64,000 nt of DNA. Origin: an uncultured Alphaproteobacteria bacterium. Lineage in GTDB: Bacteria > Pseudomonadota > Alphaproteobacteria > Rhizobiales > Pleomorphomonadaceae. The DNA lies in contig CALCDT010000156.1 in assembly GCA_937900425.1 (NCBI GenBank), forward strand, positions 16,731-80,730, in the 5' to 3' direction. The position numbers were made by a program, and so were the translations under genes. Below the pieces are notes generated by a model that searched no databases, was not told the DNA's origin, and saw only the letters and a list, made by a program, of their open reading frames with translations. This document shows positions 18,332-27,214 of this stretch, piece by piece (the first letter of the stretch is position 1; every line of letters begins with the position of its first letter).

Positions 18332-19368
18332 AGCGAAGTCCCGGACCGGTTGACGCGGACGATCAGGTAGATGAGGTAGGGCGCGCCGAGCGCGCCGGTG
18401 ACGACGCCGACGGGGTAGCGGCCGGGCAGCAGGAACTGGCCGGCATAGTCGCCGACGAGCACCAGGACGGCGCCGACCAGCGCCGCCGGAAACAGCGGCG
18501 AGCCGTCGTTGGCGAAGACGCGCGCGGCGATCGGGCCGGACAGGAAGGCGACGAAGGAGATCGGGCCGCAGACGGCCGTCGCCGTCGCGATCAGGCCGAC
18601 GGCGGCGACGAGGAGCAGGACGCGGGTTGCGCCGACCGGAACACCGAGGGCGGCGGCGGTGTCGTCGCCGAGGCGCAGCACGTCGAGGTCGCGGGCCCGG
18701 GCGGCGATCATGCCGCCGAAGGCGACAAGCGAGAGCAGCAGCGGCAGGGCGTCGGCGAGCCGGGCGCCGTTGACGCTGCCGGTCAGCCAGCGCATCGCCT
18801 CCTGCAGCGTCCAGGCCGGCGCCTGCGACAGGACGTAGGCGATGACGCTCTCCATCATCGCCGAGACGCCGATGCCGACGAGGATGAGCCGGGTCCCGGC
18901 GACGCCGTTGCGGAAGGAGAGGCCGTAGATCAGCACGGCCACCGCGAGGGCGGCGACGATGGCGACGACGGCGACGATCGGCCCGCTCAGCGACAGCACA
19001 ACGATCGCGATGACCGCCGCCGCGCTCGCCCCCCAGCTGATACCGATGATGTCGGGGCTGGCCAGCGGATTGCGCAGCATGATCTGGAAGACGACACCCC
19101 CGAGCCCGAAGCTCGCTCCCGCGAGCACCGAGAGCAGCGCCCGCGGCAGCCGCAACTCGCCCACCGTGAAGCCCGCCCCCGGCACCGGTTCGCCGAAAAG
19201 CACACGCAGGACCTCGCCCGGCGGCGTGTAGGACTGGCCGAGCGACAGCGTCAGCCAGAAGGCCGAGCCGACGAGAGCGAGGAGCGCGAGGACGACGAGC
19301 CGGCGCCGGCGGGCGCGCCGGCCGCGCGCGCCGGCGAGGCGCTCGATCGTGGCGTCGAGCGCGCTCAC
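18328..19368 (-). CDS. Iron-siderophore ABC permease (FepG type)
   Basis: A 346-residue FecCD-family inner-membrane permease with about nine to ten hydrophobic segments. Typical family stretches are LRLPRALLSVLAGASFGLGG, MLRNPLASPDIIG, GISWGAS and the late GxxxPVGVVTGALGAPYLIYL segment. The frame extends upstream, but the GTG at 19368 is the start: it overlaps the preceding permease stop in a GTGA, and the upstream translation is Arg/Pro-rich shadow sequence. It forms a heterodimer with the neighbouring permease and docks the ATPase of the same operon. Confidence 0.9.
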   Translation of the reverse strand: MSALDATIERLAGARGRRARRRRLVVLALLALVGSAFWLTLSLGQSYTPPGEVLRVLFGEPVPGAGFTVGELRLPRALLSVLAGASFGLGGVVFQIMLRNPLASPDIIGISWGASAAAVIAIVVLSLSGPIVAVVAIVAALAVAVLIYGLSFRNGVAGTRLILVGIGVSAMMESVIAYVLSQAPAWTLQEAMRWLTGSVNGARLADALPLLLSLVAFGGMIAARARDLDVLRLGDDTAAALGVPVGATRVLLLVAAVGLIATATAVCGPISFVAFLSGPIAARVFANDGSPLFPAALVGAVLVLVGDYAGQFLLPGRYPVGVVTGALGAPYLIYLIVRVNRSGTSL

Positions 19369-20408
19369 AGCTCGCGAACCCGGTGGCGGCGGACGATCCA
19401 GATGAAGAAGGGTGCTCCGATCAGGGCCGTGACGATGCCGACCTCGATCTCGCCCGGGCGGGCGGCGATGCGGCCGACGACGTCGGCGGCCACCAGCAGG
19501 CCGGCACCGGCGAGGGCCGAGAAGGGCAGCAGCCAGCGATGGTCGACCCCGGCCAGCATCCGGCAGACGTGCGGCACGACGAGACCGACGAAACCGATCG
19601 GCCCGCAGGCCGCGGTGGTGGCCCCGCACAGCAGCACGGCGCCGAGCGCGGCCAGCGCCCGGCCGCGGGCGACGTGTTCGCCGAGGCCGGCGGCAAGCTC
19701 GTCGCCGAGGGCGAGCGAGTTGAGCGTCCGCGCCGAGAGCAGGCTGATCGCCAGGCCCGCGGCGAGAAACGGCAGCACCGAGGCGAGAGCATGCCATGTC
19801 GCCCCGCCGACGCCGCCGACCTGCCAGGAGCGGATGCCCCCGGCGATGTCGGCGCGGGGCAGGACCACGGCGATCACCAGCGAGGAGAAGGCGACCGAGG
19901 TGGCGGCACCGGCCAGCGCCAGCTTCAGCGGCGTCGCCCCGCCGCGCCCGAGCGAGCCGATGCCGTAGACGAAGGCCGCCGTGACGCCGGCCCCGACGAC
20001 GGCGGTGGCGGCATAGGACGTCGCCGTGGACAGGCCGAACCAGACGATACCGACGACGACGGCGAGCGAAGCGCCCATGTTGACGCCGAGGATGCCGGGA
20101 TCGGCGAGCGGATTGCGGGTCACGCCCTGCATCACCGCGCCGGCGAGACCGAGCGCGGCGCCGGCGGCGAGCGCCAGAAGGGTGCGCGGCAGGCGCACGG
20201 CGACGGCGGCCTGCCCGATCGTGTCGACCTCGCCCGACAGGCCCGCCAGAACGTCGCTCCAGGCGACGTCGCGGGTGCCGACGGCCACCGACAGGGCGCA
20301 GATGGCGGCCAGCACGACGACCATGACCGCGAGCCAGAGGCCCCTCGTGCGGGCCGAGCGGACGACGGCGCCCGCCGCCCCGCCCCGCTTCGCCGACAGC
20401 GCGCTCAT
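19365..20408 (-). CDS. Iron-siderophore ABC permease (FepD type)
   Basis: A 347-residue FecCD-family permease with an N-terminal cytoplasmic tail of about 25 residues and repeated hydrophobic helices. Family motifs are VRLPRTLLALAAGAALGLAG, MQGVTRNPLADPGILG, NMGAS, and CGPIGFVGLVVPHVCRMLAG, the ATPase-coupling region. Its start overlaps the upstream binding-lipoprotein gene by 4 bases and its stop overlaps the next permease, so the four genes form one coupled operon. It partners with the FepG-type permease to move ferric siderophore from periplasm to cytoplasm. Confidence 0.92.
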   Translation of the reverse strand: MSALSAKRGGAAGAVVRSARTRGLWLAVMVVVLAAICALSVAVGTRDVAWSDVLAGLSGEVDTIGQAAVAVRLPRTLLALAAGAALGLAGAVMQGVTRNPLADPGILGVNMGASLAVVVGIVWFGLSTATSYAATAVVGAGVTAAFVYGIGSLGRGGATPLKLALAGAATSVAFSSLVIAVVLPRADIAGGIRSWQVGGVGGATWHALASVLPFLAAGLAISLLSARTLNSLALGDELAAGLGEHVARGRALAALGAVLLCGATTAACGPIGFVGLVVPHVCRMLAGVDHRWLLPFSALAGAGLLVAADVVGRIAARPGEIEVGIVTALIGAPFFIWIVRRHRVREL

Positions 20409-21406
20409 TCGGACTTGCGGGCGGCGTCGGCGAGGAGGGCCACGTAGTCCTTCAACACCCAGGAGATCGACAGCGGCGTCGGATTGGCCGCCGTGCCGAG
20501 CGGGTCGCGCCCCAGCATGACGACGGCGCCGCGCGCCACCGCCGGCATTCTCGCCGTCAGGGGATTGGTCTTCAGGGCGTCGAGCAGGTCGTCGTTGCCA
20601 TAGGTGACGAGGATGTCGACGTCGTCGAAGGCGTCGATCCGTTCGGCGCTGATCGAGCCTGCGTAGCGGCCGGCCTCGGTGGCGTCGAGAACGCTCTTCG
20701 GCGACCTCAGGCCGAGGTCGGCGAAGAACTTCACCCGGGTGTCGTTGGCGCTGTAGAAATTGACCGTGCTGAGGTCGGTCGGATCGAGATGGGTGATGAA
20801 CATCGCCGTCTTTCCGGAAAGGACCGGATGGGCCGCGACGACCTCGGCGATCTCGGCCTCGATCCGGGCGACGAGGGCTTCGCCCTCCGCCGCCATGCCG
20901 AGGCCGGCGCTGTCGGTGCGGATCGTCGCACGCCAGTCGGTCGACCAGGGCGCGTCGGGATAGGCGACGACGGGCGCGATGCGGCTCAAGGTCTCGTAGT
21001 CCGAGGGGGAGAGACCCGAATAGGCCGCGAGTATGACGTCGGGGGCCGTGGCCGCAACCGCCTCGAAGTCGATGCCGTCGCCCTCGTCGAACAGCACCGG
21101 CGGCGGCGCGCCGAGCTGCGCGAGCCTCTCCTCCACCCAGGGCAGCAATCCGTCGCCGTCGTCGTCACCGAAATTGGCCGCGGCGATGCCGACCGGCACG
21201 ATGCCGAGGGCGAGCGGCACCTCGTGATTCGACCAGGCCACCGTCGCCACCCGCTGCGGCTTGCGGGCGATCGTCGTCGTGCCGAGGGCGTGCTCGACGA
21301 CGAGGGGAAACCCGGGCTCAGCCGCCCCCGCCCCGCAGCCGGTGAGGATCGACAGCCCCGCCGCGACCAGCGGCAGGAAGGGACGGACCGTCCGGAACAT
21401 CGGCAT
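20405..21406 (-). CDS. Iron-siderophore ABC substrate-binding lipoprotein (FepB type)
   Basis: A 333-residue periplasmic binding protein. A signal sequence ends in a lipobox (SILTGC), so Cys about residue 24 should be lipidated. The mature part is a two-lobed cluster A-type binding protein with the typical RKPQRVATVAWSNHEV opening, the PDVILAAYSGLS segment and a late PLSISWVLKDYVALL helix. It captures a ferric siderophore delivered by an outer-membrane receptor and hands it to the two permeases. It is the first gene of its operon; an inverted repeat sits 5 bases before the start codon. The preferred start is the ATG at 21406; a second ATG two codons later is possible. Confidence 0.9.
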   Translation of the reverse strand: MPMFRTVRPFLPLVAAGLSILTGCGAGAAEPGFPLVVEHALGTTTIARKPQRVATVAWSNHEVPLALGIVPVGIAAANFGDDDGDGLLPWVEERLAQLGAPPPVLFDEGDGIDFEAVAATAPDVILAAYSGLSPSDYETLSRIAPVVAYPDAPWSTDWRATIRTDSAGLGMAAEGEALVARIEAEIAEVVAAHPVLSGKTAMFITHLDPTDLSTVNFYSANDTRVKFFADLGLRSPKSVLDATEAGRYAGSISAERIDAFDDVDILVTYGNDDLLDALKTNPLTARMPAVARGAVVMLGRDPLGTAANPTPLSISWVLKDYVALLADAARKSE

Positions 21407-21704
21407 CGCGCTCCGCTTGAATTAAGTGGAGTGTGCCTCTCAGGTTTCTTCGGCCGGGTCAACCCGCACGGTCGCGATCGCGCCCGATCGCTCCCGAAGT
21501 TTCCGGAGTTTCATCCAACGCCGCGGGATTCGACAATACCGGCATTTCATACTCAAGTTAGTTGACCTAGAAGGGGCCGGCGTGGGATCGCAGCCGCGGA
21601 CCGTCATCGGGCACGCCGTCCGGGGACGGCGACCGACCGGGGCGGGCGGCGGCGACGCGACGCCGGCACCCCGACCTCGCATCACCAACGTCTGGGAACT
21701 GGCA
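21407..21704. promoter_or_regulatory. Divergent promoter region of the first siderophore system, with inverted repeat
   Basis: About 300 bases separate the binding-lipoprotein gene (reverse) and the TonB receptor gene (forward). At 21411-21431 lies an interrupted palindrome, CTCC-g-CTT, five central bases, AAG-t-GGAG, close to the lipoprotein start where it would also affect its ribosome site. It may be an operator or a hairpin. I see no convincing Fur box. The AraC-type regulator beyond the receptor is a candidate ligand-responsive activator here. Confidence 0.45.
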
Positions 21705-23846
21705 ATGATCATCGGAAGAACGGGCGGCACACGCGGACGGACGGGGCTCCGGGGCGCGCTTCTCCTCGGCTGCGCCGCACTCGCCCTCCTGCCCACGGCG
21801 GGAGCATCGGCGCAGGAGGACGGCGCCGCCGCCTCTGCGGGCAGCGAGGCCGAAGCCGAGGAGGCGGTCGTGCTCGAGCCGGTCATCCTGCGGGCGAGGG
21901 ACGACGACGCCGCCTCGATCGTCGCGGCCCGGACCACGGCCGGCAGCAAGATGCCGACCGACATCCTCGACACGCCCGCGTCGGTCTCGGTGATCACGGC
22001 GAAGGAGTTGCAGCAGCGCGGGGCGTCCTCCGTCGAGGAGGCGATCCAGTATTCGGCCGGCGTGCTGACCGACTTCTACGGCGCCGACGACCGCTTCGAC
22101 TTCTTCAAGATCCGCGGCTTCGACGCCCACCTGTTCCGTGACGGCATGACCCTCGGCGACCCCTTCGGCGGCATCCGCGAGGAGACCTACGCCTTCGAGC
22201 GCGTCGAAGTGCTGAAAGGCGCGAACTCGACCGTCTTCGGCGTGTCCGATCCGGGCGGCTCGGTCAACTTCGTCACCAAGACGCCGAAGCGCGAGCGGTT
22301 CGGCGAGATCTACGCCACCGGCGGCTCGTTCGAGCACAAGGAGATCGGCTTCGACTTCGGCGACAACATCACCGCCGACGACACGCTGTCCTTCCGCCTC
22401 ACCGGCAAGCTGAAGGACGCCGACAAGGAATACGACTACTCGCGCGACGACGAGAAGTTCATCATGGGCGGCCTGACCTGGCGGCCGACCGAGGCCACCA
22501 GCCTCACCGTCGTCTTCGACCATCTCGACCGCGACGGCGTGCCGGGCAGCGGCGGCTATCCGGTCGGCACCGACTTCGACCGCGACGCCTTCTTCGGCGA
22601 ACCGGACTACAATTTCCAGGACACGAACCGCGACACGATCACGGCGATGTTCGACCACGACTTCGGCTCGGGCCTCTCGCTCAACGCCAGCGCCCGCTAT
22701 TCGAGCGCCGACACCGGCTTCGGCTACGCCTACATCTCGGCGACGCCGACCGACGGATCGACGGTGGCGAGCCGGGCCTTCTACGAGAACGCCGTCACGA
22801 CCGACCGCTTCATCTCCGACGCCCACCTCGCCTACGACACCCGCTTCGGCGACGTCGGCAGCCGCACCCTGGTCGGCGTCGAATACGGCACCCTCTCCTC
22901 GGGAAGCGAGACCTGGTGGGGGGCGGCGCCGGGTATCGACTGGACCAATCCGGTCTACACCGGTGCCCCGTCGTCGGTGCCGAAGATCGCCGACCAGAGC
23001 GTCGACACCGACACCGTCGCCCTCTACCTGCAGCAGGAGGTGACGCTGTTCGACCGGCTGATCGCGACGGCCGGCCTGCGCAACGACTGGATCGAAACCA
23101 CGCAGACCAACCGGCTGAGCGACGTGACGACGAGCGGCGACTTCAGCGAGTTCACCGGGCGCTTCGCGCTGACCTACAAGATCACCGACGAGGTCTCGGC
23201 CTGGGCCAGCTACGCCGAATCGGTGGTGCCGGGTTCCTCGCTTTCGGTCGACCCGGAGCGCGGCGAGCAATACGAGATCGGCCTCAAGTACCGGCCGGAA
23301 GCCTTCCCCGGGATGTTCTCGGTGGCGCTCTACGACCTCACCAAGAACAACATCACCCGCACCAACCCGGCGACGATGCTGCAGGAGGCGATCGGCGAGG
23401 TGCGCGTGCGCGGCGTCGACGTCGAGGCCAAGGCCGAGATCACCGACGCCATCAGCCTGACGGCGGCCTATTCCTACATGGAGTCGAAGATCGTCGAGAA
23501 CGGCACCGCGGGCAACGAAGGCAACGAGATGTCCTTCGTGCCCAACCACATCGCCTCGCTCTGGCTCAACTACCTCTGGGAGGGCGAGGGCAATCGCGGC
23601 GACATGACCTTCGGCGTCGGCGCCCGCTACCAAGGCTCCTATTTCTTCAACGACGCCAACACGATCTCGACCGGCGACAGCGTCGTGTTCGACGCCGCGC
23701 TGCAGTATGCGGTGACCGAGCAGACCTCGCTCCAGGTCAACGTCAGCAACATCTTCGACGAGAAGCACGTCGCCTACGGCGGCTTCGGCGCGGATTTCTA
23801 CAATCCCGGCCGGGCGATCTCGGCGACGCTGCGCCACACCTGGTGA
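21705..23846 (+). CDS. TonB-dependent siderophore receptor
   Basis: A 713-residue outer-membrane receptor. It has an N-terminal signal peptide (basic start, LLLGCAALALLPTAG core, cleavage near ASAQ) and a TonB-box-like VVLEPVIL. The plug domain runs about 70-190 (TPASVSVITAKELQQRG, IRGFDA, VEVLKGANSTVFG, GGSVNFVTK), followed by a 22-strand type beta-barrel ending in a terminal tryptophan, as expected for Bam-assembled barrels. It has no N-terminal STN signalling domain, unlike the second receptor in this window. It imports a ferric siderophore using TonB energy. The ATG at 21705 was chosen because it opens the signal peptide. It is divergent from the FepBDGC-type operon, its likely inner-membrane partner. 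Confidence 0.92.
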   Translation: MIIGRTGGTRGRTGLRGALLLGCAALALLPTAGASAQEDGAAASAGSEAEAEEAVVLEPVILRARDDDAASIVAARTTAGSKMPTDILDTPASVSVITAKELQQRGASSVEEAIQYSAGVLTDFYGADDRFDFFKIRGFDAHLFRDGMTLGDPFGGIREETYAFERVEVLKGANSTVFGVSDPGGSVNFVTKTPKRERFGEIYATGGSFEHKEIGFDFGDNITADDTLSFRLTGKLKDADKEYDYSRDDEKFIMGGLTWRPTEATSLTVVFDHLDRDGVPGSGGYPVGTDFDRDAFFGEPDYNFQDTNRDTITAMFDHDFGSGLSLNASARYSSADTGFGYAYISATPTDGSTVASRAFYENAVTTDRFISDAHLAYDTRFGDVGSRTLVGVEYGTLSSGSETWWGAAPGIDWTNPVYTGAPSSVPKIADQSVDTDTVALYLQQEVTLFDRLIATAGLRNDWIETTQTNRLSDVTTSGDFSEFTGRFALTYKITDEVSAWASYAESVVPGSSLSVDPERGEQYEIGLKYRPEAFPGMFSVALYDLTKNNITRTNPATMLQEAIGEVRVRGVDVEAKAEITDAISLTAAYSYMESKIVENGTAGNEGNEMSFVPNHIASLWLNYLWEGEGNRGDMTFGVGARYQGSYFFNDANTISTGDSVVFDAALQYAVTEQTSLQVNVSNIFDEKHVAYGGFGADFYNPGRAISATLRHTW

Positions 23847-23854
23847 GAGACAGC

Positions 23855-23884
23855 GCCCCGCCCGTGCCTTCGCCCGGGCGGGGC
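23855..23884. terminator. Hairpin between convergent TonB receptor and AraC genes
   Basis: A 10-base-pair GC stem, GCCCCGCCCG with CGGGCGGGGC, around a 10-base loop, placed just after the receptor stop and before the end of the convergent araC-type gene. There is no clear T-run on either side; it is probably a bidirectional terminator or 3'-end stabiliser. Confidence 0.55.
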
Positions 23885-23890
23885 ACCGGC

Positions 23891-23934
23891 GGCGGATCAG
23901 CGGCCGAGCCGGGGCGGATCAGCGGCCGAGCCGG
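23891..23934. repeat. Two exact 22-bp tandem copies at the araC-type stop codon
   Basis: The 22 bases at 23891-23912 are repeated exactly at 23913-23934. The second copy holds the stop codon of the AraC-type gene, and the first copy therefore carries a duplicated stop just past it. It looks like a recent slippage duplication with no effect on the protein. Confidence 0.85.
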
Positions 23935-24812
23935 ATGCGGCGCCAGGCGGCCGGCGTGTCGCCGGTGGCCTGACGGAAGACCCGGGTCAGGTGCGCCTGA
24001 TCCGAGAAGCCGAGCTGGGCGGCGATGGCCGCGAGGGTCATCTCGCCTTCGAGCAGAAGCCGCCGGGCCAGATCGATCCGCTGGCCGAGCTGCCATTGCA
24101 GCGGCGTCCTGCCCGTCGTCTGCTTGAAGACGTGGGCGAACCAGCTCTCCGAAAGGCCCACGGCCGCCGCCATCTCGGCGACCGTCATCCTGCGGTCGCC
24201 CCTCTCCTCGAGCCGGGCGGTGAGCGTCTTCATCTGCGCGGGGGTGAGCCGGGCGTTGGTCGGCCCGCCCGACGGCTCGGGCAGGTCGAGCAGCCCGGTG
24301 ACGATGGCGCCGACGAGGCTCTCGGCGAAGACCGCGTGGCGCGACGGGGCGGCGAGCTCCCCGACGAAGAGGTCGGCGAGCGCCTCGATCGCGCCGACGT
24401 CCTGGACCTCGACCGGCCGCCGCAGGGCGGTGCGGGCCTCCGAAGTGCCGACCGAGGGCGCGAGGAAACGCAGCAGGCGGTCCTTGTGGACGTGGAGATC
24501 GAGGTGGGAGAAGCGGTGCACGGCGGTGAAGCGGGTCCAGAGCGGAACGCCCGCCGGCACGTAGACCGCACGGGTCATCGGCCGCGCCTGCTGCCCGGCG
24601 GCCACGTCACGGTTCGACATCTCGATCTGGGTCGAGACGTCGTTGAAGAAGATGACGATCCGTGGATCGGGCGACAGATAGTAGGCCCGCGCGCCGCGCT
24701 GGCCCTCCGCGTCCCAGAAGACGCCCATGAGGCCATTGAGGCTGCGCCAGCGCGCCGGTGCCAACGCCCGGATCCCTTCGGTCCGGCAGGTCATGGAATG
24801 CAGATAGGTCAC
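23919..24812 (-). CDS. AraC-family transcriptional regulator
   Basis: A protein of up to 297 residues. The N-terminal 190 residues are a cupin-like sensing domain of the AraC_binding type. The last 100 residues carry the two helix-turn-helix units of the family (MTVAEMAAAVGLSESWFAHVFKQ and LAAIAAQLGFSDQAHLTRVFRQ) followed by the typical TPAAWRR end. Its position directly behind the siderophore receptor suggests it activates that receptor and the divergent ABC operon when the siderophore is present, as siderophore-linked AraC regulators do elsewhere. The start is uncertain: GTG at 24812 or ATG at 24794, neither with a strong ribosome site. Confidence 0.85.
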   Translation of the reverse strand: MTYLHSMTCRTEGIRALAPARWRSLNGLMGVFWDAEGQRGARAYYLSPDPRIVIFFNDVSTQIEMSNRDVAAGQQARPMTRAVYVPAGVPLWTRFTAVHRFSHLDLHVHKDRLLRFLAPSVGTSEARTALRRPVEVQDVGAIEALADLFVGELAAPSRHAVFAESLVGAIVTGLLDLPEPSGGPTNARLTPAQMKTLTARLEERGDRRMTVAEMAAAVGLSESWFAHVFKQTTGRTPLQWQLGQRIDLARRLLLEGEMTLAAIAAQLGFSDQAHLTRVFRQATGDTPAAWRRIRLGR

Positions 24813-25517
24813 GGTGTCGGTCGACGTCCCCTGGCTGATGGCAGCGGCCCCCTCCCCGCGGCGGCTGGCGAGGTCCCGGGCCGCCGCGCATTCTTCTCCG
24901 TTCCCTCACCCGGCGAAGGCGGCCCGGGAGTGTGACGAAGGACGCCCGCGAATCTTCGGCGAAAGTCCGACACGCAAGGACGCAAGCGCCGCCTCGCCGA
25001 CACGTCGCTTCAGTTCGACTCCCGGGCGGCACGGCGAAGGTCCGACCGTCCGGCTCGGAAATGTACCGGGATTCGGCCGGACCGGCCGACGCCGGCGTGG
25101 GCCAGACGGTGCACCCGCCACATCCCCGCTCGCTCGTCGCCAAAGCAGACGATCTGGATGGCGGTGTCGGCGCATGTCGAGATCATCGATTCTCGCCTGC
25201 CGCCACAATCCGTCGCGGCCCGGACGACCGGATGTCGGATAAGGTTATTGCTATATACTACCCGCCTGTGCGGGAAGGACGGTGGTGAGACCCCGGAAGG
25301 GTGCTCACCCCGAAGGTTCCGAGTGACTGGTGCTCTCCCAGCCACGCCAACCGGCACCGTCCGTAAGGGCGAAGAAGTCGATACGATCGTGAGGCGGTAT
25401 CACTCCTTCTCCTTTCTTCCGCAGTCGACCCCACGTCGAGCCGTGATCTTTCGACCGGCTCGTGCCTTTCGACCACGATGTCCGAGATGAACCGGCGTCT
25501 TTCGCCCGGTCGCCCAC
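24813..25517. other. Gene-free 700-base stretch between araC-type gene and second ABC operon
   Basis: No supported protein gene. The short frames here have no ribosome sites or recognisable composition. The segment 25230-25400 is less GC-rich, contains a TATATA-rich stretch around 25250 and a set of nested inverted repeats (listed separately as a possible structured RNA). Confidence 0.5.
25261..25362 (-). ncRNA. Candidate structured RNA (unassigned)
   Basis: Nested helices: an outer 8-base-pair stem (25277-25284 with 25355-25362, GGACGGTG/CACCGTCC) encloses hairpin GTGAG/CTCAC (25285-25308) and hairpin CTGG/CCAG flanked by GTG/CAC (25323-25345). A separate CCCGC/GCGGG hairpin lies at 25261-25274. 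One mismatch in the second hairpin becomes a G-U pair if transcribed from the reverse strand, so I favour that strand. It lies after the end of the reverse-strand iron operon and about 450 bases before the araC-type start. It matches no riboswitch family I know. Confidence 0.35.
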
Positions 25518-26276
25518 TCAGCCGTGATGCAGCACCGTCGGCGTGCCGTCGATCGAGACGACCCGCATCGGGAAGCCGTAGAGTCCGGCGAGGGTCTCGG
25601 GTACCAGCACCTCGGCCGGACTGCCTTTCGCGACGATGCGCCCGCCCTTCATGGCGATGATGCGGTCGGCCCAGACCGCCGCCTGGTTGATGTCGTGCAG
25701 CACCACGACCACGGTCCGTCCGTGCGTGTCCGCCGCCCGCCGCAGTTGCTGCATCAGTTGCCGGGCGAAATAGAGGTCGAGATTGTTGAGCGGCTCGTCG
25801 AGCAGCAGATAGTCGGTGCCCTGGCAGAAGCACATCGCGACGAGGGCCCGCTGGCGCTGCCCCCCGGACAGGGTCTCGAGGAACCGGTCGGCGAGCTCCG
25901 ACAGGTCGAAGGCCTCGAGCGCGGCCTCCACCAGCGCCCGATCCGGATCCGTCCGCCGGCCGCCGCTGTGCGGGAACCGTCCGAAGCCGACCAGTTCGCG
26001 GACCCTGAGGCGCCCGGAGACGGCCGGCTCCTGCCGCAGGATGGCCAGCCGCCGGGCAAGGTCCCGGCTCGGGGTGCGGTCCACCGGCAGTCCGTCGACG
26101 CTGATCCGTCCCGACTGCAGCGGCTGCAGGCGGGCGATCAGCGACAGCAGGCTGGACTTGCCGGCCCCGTTGGGACCGATCAGCGCCGTGACGCCGCCCT
26201 TCGGCAGGGTCAGCGAGACGTCATGCAGGATGGCCGCATCGCGCAGTTTCAGGGAAACGCTCTCGACGACGATCAT
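25518..26276 (-). CDS. Iron-siderophore ABC transporter ATPase (CeuD/YclP type)
   Basis: A 252-residue ABC ATPase with Walker A GPNGAGKSS, Q-loop ILRQE, signature LSGGQRQR, Walker B YLLLDEPLNNLD and switch His in VLHDINQA. The DEPLNNLD form and the FCQGTDYLLLDEPL stretch are typical of the CeuD/VctC/YclP branch. The ATG at 26276 is preferred: it overlaps the permease stop in an ATGA, and further upstream the frame is shadow sequence. It energises the two permeases encoded directly before it and is the last gene of the iron operon that starts at the FecI-type sigma factor. Confidence 0.92.
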   Translation of the reverse strand: MIVVESVSLKLRDAAILHDVSLTLPKGGVTALIGPNGAGKSSLLSLIARLQPLQSGRISVDGLPVDRTPSRDLARRLAILRQEPAVSGRLRVRELVGFGRFPHSGGRRTDPDRALVEAALEAFDLSELADRFLETLSGGQRQRALVAMCFCQGTDYLLLDEPLNNLDLYFARQLMQQLRRAADTHGRTVVVVLHDINQAAVWADRIIAMKGGRIVAKGSPAEVLVPETLAGLYGFPMRVVSIDGTPTVLHHG

Positions 26277-27214
26277 CGGCGGCTCCGGGCCAGCAGAAGG
26301 ACCACGAACACGAGCCCGCCGAGGAACTCGACGACGATGCCGAGGCTGGTGGCGCCGCCGAGCCCGTGCTGCAGGACGGTCTGCCCGCCGACGAGGATGA
26401 TCAGGGCCGTCGCGATGGAGGCCGGTAACAGCAGGTGGTGCCGCCGCGTACCGACGATCCACTCGGCGAGCGCCACGACCAGCAACCCGAGGAAGGCCAC
26501 CGGTCCGACCAGGGCCGTCGACACCGCGACCAGGGCTGCGACGAGCAGCATCACCCCGGCAATTACCGGTCCGCGCTCGACGCCGAGGCCGGCGGCGATG
26601 TCGGGGCCGAGCGAGACCACGTCCAGGGTGTGCCGCATCCGCCAGGCGAGCATTGCGCCGACCGTGGTGACCACGAGCCCGACGGCGAGCAGGTCCGGGC
26701 GGACGACATTGAAGCTCGCGACGCTCGCCACCTGCACCACCGAAAAGGCGTTGGGATCGAGCAGGCGGGATAGCAGGGCAGTGAGGCTGCGGAACAGGAT
26801 GCCGGCGACCACGCCCGCCAGAAGCAACAGGTTGACGTCGACCCGCTGCCGGAGAAGCGGCAGGAACAGGGCCAGCGCCAGCAGCATGAGCAGTCCGACC
26901 TCGGCGACGAACTTCAGGCGCGGGTCGAGCAGCGCATAGCCGATGCCGCCGAGCACGAACACCAGCAGGGTCTGTCCGAGCAGGTAGAGGGCGTCGAGAC
27001 CCATGATCGACGGCGTGAGCAGGATGTTCGCGGTGACCGTCTGGAAGAGCAGCGTCGACACCGCGATCGCCACACCGACCTGGGCGAGCGCGAGCAGGCG
27101 CGTCGCGCGCAGCTCCAAAGCGAAGGCGAGATTGCCGCGCAGGCCGATTGCCATGAAGGCCACGCAGGCGGCTAGCGCCGCCAGGGCGAGCAGGATCAGC
27201 CGTCGCTCAGCCAC
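26273..27214 (-). CDS. Iron-siderophore ABC permease (CeuC/YclO type)
   Basis: A 313-residue FecCD-family permease of the shorter CeuC/FatC branch, with about eight to nine hydrophobic segments. Typical stretches are LRATRLLALAQVGVAIAVSTLLFQTVTANILLTPSIMG, split over two helices, and LGPDIAAGLGVERGP followed by VGPVAFLGLLVVALAEW. The GTG start at 27214 overlaps the end of the upstream permease by 8 bases. With that permease it forms the membrane channel of the importer. Confidence 0.88.
   Translation of the reverse strand: MAERRLILLALAALAACVAFMAIGLRGNLAFALELRATRLLALAQVGVAIAVSTLLFQTVTANILLTPSIMGLDALYLLGQTLLVFVLGGIGYALLDPRLKFVAEVGLLMLLALALFLPLLRQRVDVNLLLLAGVVAGILFRSLTALLSRLLDPNAFSVVQVASVASFNVVRPDLLAVGLVVTTVGAMLAWRMRHTLDVVSLGPDIAAGLGVERGPVIAGVMLLVAALVAVSTALVGPVAFLGLLVVALAEWIVGTRRHHLLLPASIATALIILVGGQTVLQHGLGGATSLGIVVEFLGGLVFVVLLLARSRR

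Noticed and set aside
17216..18370. Forward frame of 384 residues opposite the FepC-type ATPase
   Set aside because: Shadow of the ATPase gene, without ribosome site or family features.
21567..23837. Long reverse-strand frame opposite the TonB receptor (and similar ones opposite the second receptor and the GT41 gene)
   Set aside because: Composition is Arg/Asp/Gly/Val-rich with no recognisable family; the forward frames have complete receptor or enzyme signatures.
25158..25490. Short protein genes in the 700-base gap after the araC-type gene
   Set aside because: Frames on both strands lack ribosome sites and family resemblance; the inverted repeats there point to RNA structure instead.
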